Assembly: GCA_051117315.1 (NCBI GenBank) | Contig: JBNPEA010000169.1 | Coordinates: forward strand, 1 to 31,112 | Reading direction: 5' to 3' | DNA length: 31,112 nt | From: Salinarimonas sp051117315 | GTDB lineage: Bacteria; Pseudomonadota; Alphaproteobacteria; Rhizobiales; Beijerinckiaceae | In this document: positions 19,541 through 27,525 of the stretch, in pieces | Position numbering within the stretch: the first letter of the stretch is position 1 | Layout: each line of letters starts with the position of its first letter | Notes under the pieces: model-generated | Databases searched by the model: none | Seen by the model: only the letters and a program-made list of their open reading frames with translations | Told to the model about the DNA's origin: nothing | Position numbers and translations under genes: made by a program

Positions 19541-20950
19541 ATGACCGCCCCCGAGACCGCCCCGACCAGCCTCGCCGATCTCTCCGCCTGTGACCTCGTC
19601 GCCGCCTACGAGAGCCGGGAGCTGTCCCCCGTGGAGGTGACGCGGGCCGTCATCGCGCGCATCGAGGCGAGCGAGCCCGTGCTGCACGCGCTCTGGGCCT
19701 TCGACCCGCAGGCTGCGCTCGAGTCGGCGCAGGCCTCCGAGGCCCGCTGGGGGGCGGGCGCGCCGGCCGGGCCGATCGACGGCGTGCCGGTGACGATCAA
19801 GGAGAACATCGCCACGACGGGTCTGGGCATGCCGCTCGGCACCGCGGCGCGCGACCTCGTGCCGGCCGAAGTCGACGCGCCGCCGGCGGCGCGCACCCGG
19901 GAGGCGGGGGGCGTCGTGCTGGCGCGCACCACGATGCCGGACTACGGCATGCTCTCGTCGGGCCTGTCGAGCTTCCACGCGCTCGCCCGCAACCCCTGGA
20001 ACACGGACCTGAACCCCGGCGGCTCCTCGGCTGGCGCGGGGACGGCGGCGGCGGCGGGCTACGGGCCGCTGCACATCGGCACCGACATCGGCGGCTCCAT
20101 CCGCCTGCCGGCGGGCTGGTGCGGCGTCGTCGGCTTCAAGCCGAGCTTCGGCCGCGTGCCGATCGACCCGCCGTTCCTCGGGCGCGTCGCCGGTCCGATG
20201 ACCCGCACCGTCGCGGACGCCGCCTTGTACATGAGCGTCCTCTCTCGCCCGGACGCGCGCGACACGATGTGCCTGCCGCCGGCCGAGCTGCCCTGGCTCG
20301 ATCTCGACGGGAGCGTCGCGGGGCTGCGGATCGGCCTCGTGCTCGATTGCGGCGTCGGCGCGCCCGTCGAGCCCGAGGTCCGGGTCGCGATCGAGCGGGC
20401 CGCGGCCGCCTTCGCCGAGGCCGGCGCGCGGGTGGAAGAGGCCGGGCCGTTCCTCGGCCGGGAGATGCTCGACGGGCTCGACCGCTTCTGGCGCGCGCGG
20501 GCGTGGGCCGACATCGCGACGCTGCCGGAGGAGCGGCGGGCGATGATCCTGCCCTACATCCTCGCCTGGGCGCGGAGCGGGGCGGACCTGTCGGGCGAGG
20601 ACGTGTATCGCGGCTTCTCGCAGATCGACGCCATGCGCCGCGCGACATTGGCCGCGAGCGCCCCATTCGATCTCCTGATCTCGCCCGTCGCCCCGATGCC
20701 GACCTATCCGGCGGGCTGGGCCTCGCCGACGAACGACTGGCAGCGGCCGTTCGAGCACATCGGCTTCACGGTGGGCTTCAACATGTCCGAGCAGCCGGCG
20801 ATCTCGGTGAACTGCGGCTACACGTCGGACGGACTGCCGATCGGCCTGCAGATCGCCGGCCCGCGCTTCGCCGACATGGCGGTGCTGCGCGCCGCGGCGG
20901 CATGGGAGCGCATGCGGGGGCCGCAGCGGCCGTGGCCGAGGGTGGGGTGA
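19541..20950 (+). CDS. Amidase signature family hydrolase
   Basis: A 469-residue amidase. The Ser-cisSer-Lys triad can be placed: Lys87 in VTIKEN, Ser162 in NPGGSSAGAG, and Ser186 in TDIGGSIR, with spacings of 75 and 24 residues equal to those of fatty acid amide hydrolase. It cleaves a carboxamide bond; the substrate is unknown. GatA is unlikely because gatB/gatC are not nearby and the C-terminal part is of general amidase type. Its place at the end of a peptide-type importer operon suggests it hydrolyses an imported amide. No signal peptide, so cytoplasmic. The stop codon falls in sequence resembling the edge of the adjacent repeat. Confidence 0.92.
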   Translation: MTAPETAPTSLADLSACDLVAAYESRELSPVEVTRAVIARIEASEPVLHALWAFDPQAALESAQASEARWGAGAPAGPIDGVPVTIKENIATTGLGMPLGTAARDLVPAEVDAPPAARTREAGGVVLARTTMPDYGMLSSGLSSFHALARNPWNTDLNPGGSSAGAGTAAAAGYGPLHIGTDIGGSIRLPAGWCGVVGFKPSFGRVPIDPPFLGRVAGPMTRTVADAALYMSVLSRPDARDTMCLPPAELPWLDLDGSVAGLRIGLVLDCGVGAPVEPEVRVAIERAAAAFAEAGARVEEAGPFLGREMLDGLDRFWRARAWADIATLPEERRAMILPYILAWARSGADLSGEDVYRGFSQIDAMRRATLAASAPFDLLISPVAPMPTYPAGWASPTNDWQRPFEHIGFTVGFNMSEQPAISVNCGYTSDGLPIGLQIAGPRFADMAVLRAAAAWERMRGPQRPWPRVG

Positions 20951-20955
20951 CAACC

Positions 20956-21515
20956 CTGTCATCCCGGACGGCGAAGCCGATCCGGGACCCAGAACCACAG
21001 GTGCTTCCTGGAGCGGCGCGCCAGCGCCGTGGCGGGGATGGCCTGCAAGAGCGTTCGTGGACGCGCGCGCTCCCGCGCACGCTGAGAAGAACGGCAGTGG
21101 TTCTGGGCCCCGGGCCCGCTTCGCGACCCGGGGTGACACCCCCCTGTCATCCCGGACGGCGAAGCCGATCCGGGACCCAGAACCACAGGTGCTTCCTGGA
21201 GCGGCGCGCCAGCGCCGTGGCGGGGATGGCCTGCAAGAGCGTTCGTGGACGCGCGCGCTCCCGCGCACGCTGAGAAGAACGGCAGTGGTTCTGGGCCCCG
21301 GGCCCGCTTCGCGACCCGGGGTGACACCCCCCTGTCATCCCGGACGGCGAAGCCGATCCGGGACCCAGAACCACAGGTGCTTCCTGGAGCGGCGCGCCAG
21401 CGCCGTGGCGGGGACGGCCTGCAAGAGCGTTCGTGGACGCGCGCGCTCCCGCGCACGCTGAGAAGAACGGCAGTGGTTCTGGCCCCCCGGACCCGCCTCG
21501 CGGCCCGGGGTGACG
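20956..21515. repeat. Three tandem copies of a 188-bp MITE-like repeat
   Basis: Head-to-tail copies begin at 20956, 21144 and 21332, so the period is exactly 188 bp. By eye copies 1 and 2 are identical; copy 3 has one internal T-to-C change and a different last about 30 bases. Each unit has imperfect 42-base terminal inverted repeats (in copy 1, 20957-20998 and 21097-21138, 34 of 42 positions matching) around a 98-base core, and each arm itself contains a small hairpin (CCCGGA...TCCGGG at the left, CCCCGGG...CCCGGGG at the right). No transposase is present. 188 is not a multiple of three, and reading frames inside are not gene-like. It fills the gap between two convergent genes. Confidence 0.9.
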
Positions 21516-21519
21516 GACG

Positions 21520-22155
21520 TCACGCCGCCCCGCGCACGTCCTCCCAGCGCCGCATGCGCGCGACGAGGGCGCCGTAGGGCACGAGCGCGATGGCGGAGAT
21601 CGCGAGCTTCACCGCCCAGTCGGCCAGCGCCAGCGTCTGCCAGGGCAGCGCGATGCACGCGTCGGCGATGCCGACGGCGTCGAGCATCGCCGTGATCGTC
21701 ATGCCGCCGAAGACGGGGCCGCAATGGAAGGCCAGCGAGAAGAACAGCGCCGTGTCGAGCGCCGAGGCGAGCACCGAGGAGGTCAGCGGCGCCACCCACC
21801 AGGCCTTCGCCCGCAGGGTGTTGAAGATCGCGATGTCGAGGAGCTGGGCCGAGAGGAAGGCGATGCCCGACGCGATGGCGATGCGCGGCGTGGCGAAGTA
21901 GATCGACAGCGCCACCGCCAGCGCGAAGCCGGCATAGACGACCCTGCGCGCGCCGGCGGGGCCGAAGCGGCGGTTGGCGAGGTCCGTGACCAGGAAGGCG
22001 AAGGGATAGGTGAAGGCGCCCCAGGTCAGCCAGTCCTGCAGGCCGAAGGCCTGGATCGGGTGCTGGACGAGGATGTTCGAGGCCAGCACCACCAGCGCCA
22101 TCGCCGCGACGGCGAGGAGGATGGGGCGGCGGTCGTCGGTGCGCAGGGCGGTCAT
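21520..22155 (-). CDS. yhhQ: Queuosine precursor transporter (YhhQ/VUT family)
   Basis: A 211-residue membrane protein with about six hydrophobic helices. Family features are ASNILVQ near the N-terminus, WGAFTYPFAFLVTDLANRRFG, and the late SSVLASALDTALFF helix. YhhQ proteins import preQ0/preQ1 for queuosine tRNA modification. Length is usual. It lies downstream of rpmB on the same strand but behind a strong terminator, so it probably has its own promoter in the 30-bp remainder or depends on read-through. It converges on the amidase across the repeat array. Confidence 0.9.
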   Translation of the reverse strand: MTALRTDDRRPILLAVAAMALVVLASNILVQHPIQAFGLQDWLTWGAFTYPFAFLVTDLANRRFGPAGARRVVYAGFALAVALSIYFATPRIAIASGIAFLSAQLLDIAIFNTLRAKAWWVAPLTSSVLASALDTALFFSLAFHCGPVFGGMTITAMLDAVGIADACIALPWQTLALADWAVKLAISAIALVPYGALVARMRRWEDVRGAA

Positions 22156-22184
22156 GGCCGAGCTTCGTCCTTGTCTGAACGGCG

Positions 22185-22205
22185 AAAGGCGGCCGCGAGG
22201 CCGCC
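22185..22205 (-). terminator. Rho-independent terminator of rpmB
   Basis: GGCGGCC (22188-22194) pairs with GGCCGCC (22199-22205) around a GCGA loop; on the minus strand the stem is followed by TTTCGCC. It sits 45 bases past the rpmB stop and just before yhhQ. Confidence 0.7.
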
Positions 22206-22249
22206 TGTCGATCCGGTCGGGAGCGCAGGGGAGAGGCGCAGCGCGCGGC

Positions 22250-22549
22250 TCAGCCGGCGGCGGCCTCGGACATCTGCTTCTTCTCGATGTCGCGCTTCAC
22301 GCCGCGGGCCGTCTGCGACAGCTCGACGTCCTTCGCCTTGGCGAGGAAGGCGTCGAGCCCGCCGCGATGCTCCACCGTGCGCAGGGCGGCCGCCGAGATG
22401 CGCATGCGCACCGAGCGGCCCAGCGTCTCGGACTGGAGCGTCACGTTGACGAGGTTCGGCAGGAAGCGGCGCTTGGTCTTGCGGTTCGAGTGGCTCACGA
22501 GGTGGCCGGTCAGAACGGCCTTCCCGGTCAGTTCGCAACGGCGCGACAT
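22250..22549 (-). CDS. rpmB: 50S ribosomal protein L28
   Basis: A 99-residue ribosomal protein opening with MSRRCELTGKAV, followed by GHLVSHSNRKTKRRFLPN and SVRMRISAAALRTVEHRGGLDAFL, all typical of alphaproteobacterial L28, which has a longer C-terminus than the E. coli protein. The start is the ATG at 22547-22549; the open frame upstream overlaps the promoter and is not coding. A good promoter lies 115-145 bases upstream and a terminator follows. Confidence 0.97.
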   Translation of the reverse strand: MSRRCELTGKAVLTGHLVSHSNRKTKRRFLPNLVNVTLQSETLGRSVRMRISAAALRTVEHRGGLDAFLAKAKDVELSQTARGVKRDIEKKQMSEAAAG

Positions 22550-22663
22550 GGTCTCGTACGTCCTATCGTCGATGAGGTGCGGCCGCGTCTCTCCCCCACG
22601 TCCCGCGCGACAACGCACGAGGAGGCGGGGCGACCGGGCACCGGTGTCCCTGGAAGATCGGAG

Positions 22664-22693
22664 CCTATAGGCGCAAAGCCCCCGGCGCGTCAA
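22664..22693 (-). promoter_or_regulatory. rpmB sigma-70 promoter
   Basis: On the minus strand TTGACG (22688-22693) and TATAGG (22664-22669) are 18 bp apart, the best-looking promoter in the window. The implied leader is about 108 bases. The rest of the 283-bp gap to the divergent DUF3108 gene shows no further gene. Confidence 0.65.
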
Positions 22694-22832
22694 GGATAGG
22701 AGAGCGTTAACCATCTGGCTCGATGGTCGAGATCGCCTCGACAACGCCCGATTCGCCGAGGACCCTCGCGGGAGCGTCGTTCGTGCGCGGGCTCCCGGCG
22801 GGCCCGGGCCCGATGGACCCCAAGGAAACGCC

Positions 22833-23708
22833 ATGCGTGCGCGCCGCTTCGCCAACATCCTCCCGGCTCGACCCCTCCTGGCTCGCCCCTTGCTGGCGGC
22901 CGCCTTCGTCGGCCTCTCGGCGCTCCTCGCCCTGCCGGCGGCGGGTCTCGCCCGCGGCTCGTCCTTCGATGCGACCTACGGCATCTGGGTCGCGGGCTTT
23001 CCCGTGGGCGAGGCGGACGTGACCTCCTCCTCGGACGGGCGGCGCTACGAGATCTCGGTGCAGGCCCGGCTCGTCGGCCTCGCCGGGCTGATCACCGACG
23101 GGCGCGGCGCGGCCACGGCGACGGGCCGGGTCGACGGCGAGCGGGTGTCGCCGGCGAGCTTCGCGGTGAACTCGGCGTCGAGCCGGGCGAGCCGGACGGT
23201 GCGCATGGGCCTCTCCGGCGGCTCTGTCTCCGCCGTGGAGATTCTGCCGCCGCTCCCCGAGCATCCCGATCGTGTGCCGGTGCGTTCCGCCCACCGCCGC
23301 GGCGTGGTCGACCCGGTGAGCGCCTTCCTCTTTCCCGCGCGCGGGCGCCTCGCGACGACCGATCCCGGCCAGTGCGACCGCACCATCCCGGTCTTCGACG
23401 GCGCCTCGCGCTTCGACATCGTGCTGAGCTACGGCGGCGAGCGCCAGCTCGACAAGCCGGGCTATTCCGGCACCGTCCTCATCTGCGAGGCGCGCTTCCG
23501 CGCGGTTTCGGGCCACCGCGAGGGCAAGGAGGCGGTGCGCTTCATGGAGGACAACCGCGACATGGCGGTGTGGCTCGCCCCCGTCGAGGACAGCCGCGTG
23601 CTGCTGCCCATGCGCATCGAGGTCCGCACCCAGATCGGCATGAGCATCATCGAGGCCTCGCGGGTCTCGATCGACGGCGGCGGCGTCGCGAGGCGCGCCT
23701 CGAACTGA
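22833..23708 (+). CDS. DUF3108 domain-containing exported protein
   Basis: A 291-residue protein with an N-terminal signal sequence (basic start, hydrophobic core about residues 20-38, cleavage near GLARG). The mature part begins FDATYGIWVAGFPVGEADV, the usual opening of DUF3108 proteins, and contains two Cys (in GQCDRT and LICEARF), then WLAPVEDSRVLLPMRIEV. The fold is predicted to be a beta-rich periplasmic or envelope domain; no biochemical function is established. Divergent from rpmB, a conserved pair in Hyphomicrobiales. Confidence 0.88.
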   Translation: MRARRFANILPARPLLARPLLAAAFVGLSALLALPAAGLARGSSFDATYGIWVAGFPVGEADVTSSSDGRRYEISVQARLVGLAGLITDGRGAATATGRVDGERVSPASFAVNSASSRASRTVRMGLSGGSVSAVEILPPLPEHPDRVPVRSAHRRGVVDPVSAFLFPARGRLATTDPGQCDRTIPVFDGASRFDIVLSYGGERQLDKPGYSGTVLICEARFRAVSGHREGKEAVRFMEDNRDMAVWLAPVEDSRVLLPMRIEVRTQIGMSIIEASRVSIDGGGVARRASN

Positions 23709-23726
23709 CGCGCATCGCCGCGCCGC

Positions 23727-23755
23727 TTGCGCCGGGGCCGGGGGCGGATCAAATA
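23727..23755 (+). promoter_or_regulatory. Candidate promoter before hrcA
   Basis: TTGCGC (23727-23732) and CAAATA (23750-23755) are separated by 17 bp. No CIRCE element (TTAGCACTC-N9-GAGTGCTAA) is seen around it. The start of transcription would fall at about 23761-23763, at the first ATG of a short upstream frame. Confidence 0.4.
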
Positions 23756-23761
23756 AGGTTC

Positions 23762-23794
23762 ATGACGCACGCCACCCACGACCACCCGCGATGA
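23762..23794 (+). other. Possible 10-codon leader frame overlapping hrcA start
   Basis: ATG at 23762 opens a frame encoding MTHATHDHPR, whose TGA stop overlaps the hrcA ATG in the 4-base ATGA. hrcA has no purine-rich ribosome binding site of its own here, while AAGG lies four bases before the small frame. It may serve translational coupling. It could equally be chance; three of ten codons are His. Confidence 0.3.
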
Positions 23795-24909
23795 CCGGCG
23801 ACAGCCCATCCCGCACCGACTTCATCGGCCGCGCCCCGGGCCTGGGACAGGCGCAGGCGCTGGCCGAGCTCAACGAGCGCTCGCGCGAGATCTTCCGCCA
23901 GATCGTCGAGGGCTATCTCGCCAACGGGGAGCCCGTCGGCTCGCGCAACATCTCCAAGCTCCTGCACGCGCCGCTCTCGCCGGCCTCCGTGCGCAACGTC
24001 ATGGCCGACCTCGAGCAGGCCGGCCTGATCTTCGCGCCGCACACCTCCGCCGGACGGCTGCCGACGGAGACGGGCCTGCGCTTCTTCGTCGACGCGATGC
24101 TGGAGCTCGGCGATCTCTCGCTGGAGGAGCGCGGCAACATCGAGGCGCAGATGCGCGCCGCCGCCCAGGCGCGCGACTTCGAGAGCGCGCTGGCGGAGGC
24201 CTCCGCCATGCTCTCGGGCCTCTCGCGCGGGGCGGGGGTGGTGGTCACCTCGAAGCAGGATCCCACGCTCAAGCACGTGGAGTTCGTCCGTCTGGACCCC
24301 GCCCGGGCTCTCGTCGTCCTCGTCTCCGAGGACGGCTCCGTCGAGAACCGCCTGCTCGACCTGCCCCCCGTGCTGCCCGCCTCGGCGCTGACAGAGGCGG
24401 CGAACTTCCTCAACGCCCGCATCCGCGGCAAGACGCTGGCCGAGGTGCGCGAGGAGACCCGCGCCCTGCGCGAGGCGATGGAGCGCGAGCTCGACGCGCT
24501 CACCGCGCGCCTGATCGAGGCGGGCGTCGCCTTCCCCACGGAGGGCGCCGTCGAGCGCCACCTGATCGTGCGCGGCCAGGCGAACCTGCTGGCCGACCTC
24601 CAGGCGCTGGAAGATCTCGAGCGCATCCGCCTCCTGTTCGAGGACCTCGAGACCCAGACCGACGTCATCGACCTGCTCGGCCGGGCCGAGGCCGGCGAGG
24701 GCGTGCGCATCTTCATCGGCTCGGAGAACAAGCTGTTCTCCCTCTCCGGCTCCTCCCTCGTGGCGGCGCCCTTCCGCGACGGCGGCCAGAAGATCGTCGG
24801 CGTGCTCGGCGTCATCGGCCCGACGCGGCTGAACTACGCGCGCATCGTGCCGATGGTCGACTACACGGCGAAGGTGCTCTCGCGGATGCTGGAGGGCGGC
24901 GGGAGGTAG
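23791..24909 (+). CDS. hrcA: Heat-inducible transcription repressor HrcA
   Basis: A 372-residue repressor of chaperone genes that binds CIRCE operators. The winged-helix DNA-binding domain (about residues 22-100) includes REIFRQIVEGYLANGEPVGSR, SPASVRNVMADLEQAGLI and HTSAGRLPTE, all diagnostic. The central GAF-like domain and dimerisation region include LKHVEFVRL and VVLVSEDGSVENR; the C-terminus has IFIGSENKLFSLSG and RLNYARIVPMVDY. Usual partners rph and grpE are not adjacent; it lies between a DUF3108 and a DUF2093 gene. Confidence 0.97.
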   Translation: MTGDSPSRTDFIGRAPGLGQAQALAELNERSREIFRQIVEGYLANGEPVGSRNISKLLHAPLSPASVRNVMADLEQAGLIFAPHTSAGRLPTETGLRFFVDAMLELGDLSLEERGNIEAQMRAAAQARDFESALAEASAMLSGLSRGAGVVVTSKQDPTLKHVEFVRLDPARALVVLVSEDGSVENRLLDLPPVLPASALTEAANFLNARIRGKTLAEVREETRALREAMERELDALTARLIEAGVAFPTEGAVERHLIVRGQANLLADLQALEDLERIRLLFEDLETQTDVIDLLGRAEAGEGVRIFIGSENKLFSLSGSSLVAAPFRDGGQKIVGVLGVIGPTRLNYARIVPMVDYTAKVLSRMLEGGGR

Positions 24910-25004
24910 TCGGTACAAAGGGAACGCGGCGAGTTGAACCCGCGCCCCCCTTTCCGCTATTGCTCGCGAGGCGGCGCGCCGGCGCGCGCGAAACGGATGA
25001 CGCG

Positions 25005-25232
25005 ATGAACAAGCTCGAGCGGCCGGGCGGCCAGGCCGAGGTCGAATACCTGGATTCCAGCTTCCGCGTGGTGAAGCCGGGCACCTTCGTGCGCTGCGGC
25101 GTGACCGGGGCGGCGATCCCGCTGGATCAGCTGCGCTACTGGAGCGTTCCGCGCCAGGAGGCCTACGCGAGCCCGCAGGCGGCCCTCGTGCGTCTGGGCT
25201 ACGCCGCGGCGGACGAGCCGCCGGAAGCCTAG
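25005..25232 (+). CDS. DUF2093 domain-containing small protein
   Basis: A 75-residue protein. LERPGGQAEVEYLDSSFRVVKPG, then FVRCGVTGAAIPLDQLRYWSV and RQEAYASPQAAL are the DUF2093 signature. Function unknown. The ATG at 25005 starts the domain; upstream sequence in frame is not conserved-looking. Its stop overlaps the stop of the convergent lpxK in CTAG, so the two genes share three bases tail to tail. Confidence 0.9.
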   Translation: MNKLERPGGQAEVEYLDSSFRVVKPGTFVRCGVTGAAIPLDQLRYWSVPRQEAYASPQAALVRLGYAAADEPPEA

Positions 25233-26233
25233 CCCTCGCGCCGCGCCGCCGCGGCGGCCGCGATCCGGGCCGCGACGAGGCTGCGCAGCCCGTCCGCGTC
25301 CTCGAACCGCGCCGTCACGGGCAGCGCCAACAGCTCGTCGAGGGCGGGCAGGCGGGCGGCGTCCTTCTCGGTCGTCACCGTGACGAGGCCGCGCGTCCGC
25401 GCATGGGCGAGGAGCGCCTCCGCCTCGCCGCGCCGGTAGACGTGGTGATCGGGCAGAGCCACGCGCTCGACCAGGCTCGCGCCGCAATCCTCCAGCGTCC
25501 GGAAGAACTTCTCCGGTCGGCCGATGCCGGCGAAGGCGAGGACGCGGGCGCCGTCGAGCCGCTCGACCAGCGCCGGGTCCGGCGCGAGCCGTGCCTGGAA
25601 CACCGCCTTGCCGCGGGCCCTGCCCTCGTCCGCGAGCCGCGCGCCGGGCGCGCCGCGGCCCATCAGGACGAGCGCGTCGACATGCGGCCATTGCGCCGCG
25701 AGCGGCGCGCGCAGAGGCCCCGCGGGCAGGCACAGGCCGTTGCCGGCCCCCGTCTCCCCGTCGACGACGGCGAAGGCGAGATCCTTGGCGAGGGACGGGT
25801 TCTGCAGGCCGTCGTCCATGACGATCACGTCCGCGCCGGTCTCTTGCGCCAGTGCCGCGCCGGCGACGCGGTCGGGCGAGACGATCGTCGGCCCGGCGCG
25901 GGCGAGGAGCAGCGCCCCGTCGCCGACGTCGTGATGGTCGTGCACCGCCGGGTCGACGCGCAGCGGCCCGCGCGTCCGCCCGCCGTGGCCGCGGGTGAGG
26001 AAGACGGGAGCGAGCCCGATCTCCGCGAGCAGCGTGGCCAGGGCGAGGGCCGTGGGCGTCTTGCCGGCGCCGCCGGCGGTGAAGTTGCCCACGCAGATCA
26101 CCGGCAGGGCGGCGCGGGTCCCCGGCCGCGCCATCCGCCGCGCGGCGACGGCGCCCGAGAGGGCGCCCACGGGCGCCAGCAGGCGGGCGGCGAGGTGCGG
26201 CGTCGCCGCCGTCCAGAAGGCCGGCGCACGCAT
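25229..26233 (-). CDS. lpxK: Tetraacyldisaccharide 4'-kinase LpxK
   Basis: A 334-residue inner-membrane kinase that phosphorylates the 4' position of the lipid A precursor to give lipid IVA. An N-terminal membrane-associated helix precedes VGNFTAGGAGKTP, the P-loop (about residues 49-60). DVIVMDDGLQNPSL, PAGPLREP-like PAGPLRAPL, AFAGIGRPEKFF, DHHVY and VTTEKDAARL are the other family motifs. Start ATG overlaps the waaA stop by one base (TGATG), showing coupling. Confidence 0.96.
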   Translation of the reverse strand: MRAPAFWTAATPHLAARLLAPVGALSGAVAARRMARPGTRAALPVICVGNFTAGGAGKTPTALALATLLAEIGLAPVFLTRGHGGRTRGPLRVDPAVHDHHDVGDGALLLARAGPTIVSPDRVAGAALAQETGADVIVMDDGLQNPSLAKDLAFAVVDGETGAGNGLCLPAGPLRAPLAAQWPHVDALVLMGRGAPGARLADEGRARGKAVFQARLAPDPALVERLDGARVLAFAGIGRPEKFFRTLEDCGASLVERVALPDHHVYRRGEAEALLAHARTRGLVTVTTEKDAARLPALDELLALPVTARFEDADGLRSLVAARIAAAAAARREG

Positions 26234-27525
26234 CAGCCGGACGCGCCCCCGCGCAGATCGACGAGGAAGGGATCCATCGCCCGGATGGTCCGCTCGAGCG
26301 CCCCGCCCAACGCCTCGACGGCGGCGGTGCCGGCGCGCCCCATCGTGCGCATGCGCCCGGGGTCGGAGAGCAGCTCCGTCAGCGCCGCCGCGAGCGCGCG
26401 GGCGTCGTTCACCGGCAGCGCGCCGCGGGCGCGGTCGATCGCGGCGTAGACGTCCGTGAAGTTGTGGACGTGCGGCCCGTGCAGGATCGCCGCTCCGAGC
26501 TTGGCCGGCTCGATCGGGTTCTGCCCGCCGTGCGGCACGAGCGAGCCGCCCATGAAGACCACCGGCGCCAGGCGGTAGAACAGGCCGAGCTCGCCGATCG
26601 TGTCGGCGACATAGAGGTCCACGGCCCGGTCCGGCTGCATGCCCTCGGCCCGTCGCACCGCAACGAGGCCGGATTCCTGCGCCATCGCCGCGATGTCGGG
26701 TCCGCGGTTCGGGTGGCGCGGCGCGATGATGGTGAGCAGGCTCGGATAGCGCTTGGAGAGCGCCCGGTGCACGGCGATCGCCGCCTCCTCCTCCCCCGGG
26801 TGTGTCGAGGCCGCCATCCAGATCGGCCGTCCGGCGCCGAGCGCCTGCAGGCTCGCCACCGTGCGCGGATCGGCGGGCGGAGCGGGCGAATCGAACTTCA
26901 GGTTGCCCGCCACCGCCACCCGCGGCGCGCCGAGCCGGGCCAGGCGCTCGGCGTCGGCGGGGGTCTGCGCGAGGCAGAAGGCGAAGCGCGACAGGATCGC
27001 CTCCGCCGCCCGCGGCGCGCGCATCCAGCGCCGGAAGGAGCGCTCGGACAGACGGCCGTTGACGAGGACGAGGGGAACGCCGCGCCGGTCCAGCGCATGG
27101 ACGAAGTTCGGCCACAGCTCCGATTCGGCGAACAGCGCGATGTCCGGCTGCCAATGGTCGAGGAAGCGCTTGACGTAGAGCGGCACGTCGAGGGGCACGA
27201 ACTGGTGGATCGCGCCCGGCGGCAGGCGGCGCGCCACGAGCTGCGCCGAGGTGCGCGTGCCGGAGGTCACCAGCACCGAGACTCCGCGACGCGTCAGCCG
27301 CTCGACGAGCGGCAGGATGGCCAGCGTCTCGCCGATCGAGGCGCCGTGCAGCCAGGCGAGCGGGCCGTCGGGCCGAGCGCGCCCGGCATGGCCGCGTCGC
27401 TCGCCCATGCGCGTCGGGTCCTCCTTGCCCTTGCCGCGCCGCCACAGCAGCAGCCCCGCCGCGGCGGGCGTCAGCAGCGAGACGCCGAGGCGGTATCCCG
27501 TGAGCAGCGAAGAACCCCGCTTCAT
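26233..27525 (-). CDS. waaA: 3-deoxy-D-manno-octulosonic acid transferase WaaA
   Basis: A 430-residue GT-B glycosyltransferase that adds Kdo to lipid IVA. An N-terminal membrane anchor (about residues 8-30) is followed by WLHGASIGET with the catalytic Glu, VTSGTRTSA, ALFAESELWPNF, LVNGRLSERSFRRW, then C-terminal domain motifs GNLKFD, AASTHPGEEE, IIAPRHPNR, DTIGELGLFYR and GGQNPIEPAKLG. It overlaps the DUF374 gene by 4 bp and lpxK by 1 bp. Mono- or bifunctionality cannot be read from sequence. Confidence 0.96.
   Translation of the reverse strand: MKRGSSLLTGYRLGVSLLTPAAAGLLLWRRGKGKEDPTRMGERRGHAGRARPDGPLAWLHGASIGETLAILPLVERLTRRGVSVLVTSGTRTSAQLVARRLPPGAIHQFVPLDVPLYVKRFLDHWQPDIALFAESELWPNFVHALDRRGVPLVLVNGRLSERSFRRWMRAPRAAEAILSRFAFCLAQTPADAERLARLGAPRVAVAGNLKFDSPAPPADPRTVASLQALGAGRPIWMAASTHPGEEEAAIAVHRALSKRYPSLLTIIAPRHPNRGPDIAAMAQESGLVAVRRAEGMQPDRAVDLYVADTIGELGLFYRLAPVVFMGGSLVPHGGQNPIEPAKLGAAILHGPHVHNFTDVYAAIDRARGALPVNDARALAAALTELLSDPGRMRTMGRAGTAAVEALGGALERTIRAMDPFLVDLRGGASG

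Noticed and set aside
20959..21461. Open frames inside the repeat array on both strands
   Set aside because: They arise from the repeat itself, change frame between copies because 188 is not a multiple of 3, and have no domain.
20956..21515. Repeat array as a CRISPR
   Set aside because: Units are 188 bp, contiguous and without unique spacers; there are no cas genes.
23709..23790. CIRCE element before hrcA
   Set aside because: No TTAGCACTC/GAGTGCTAA dyad is present.
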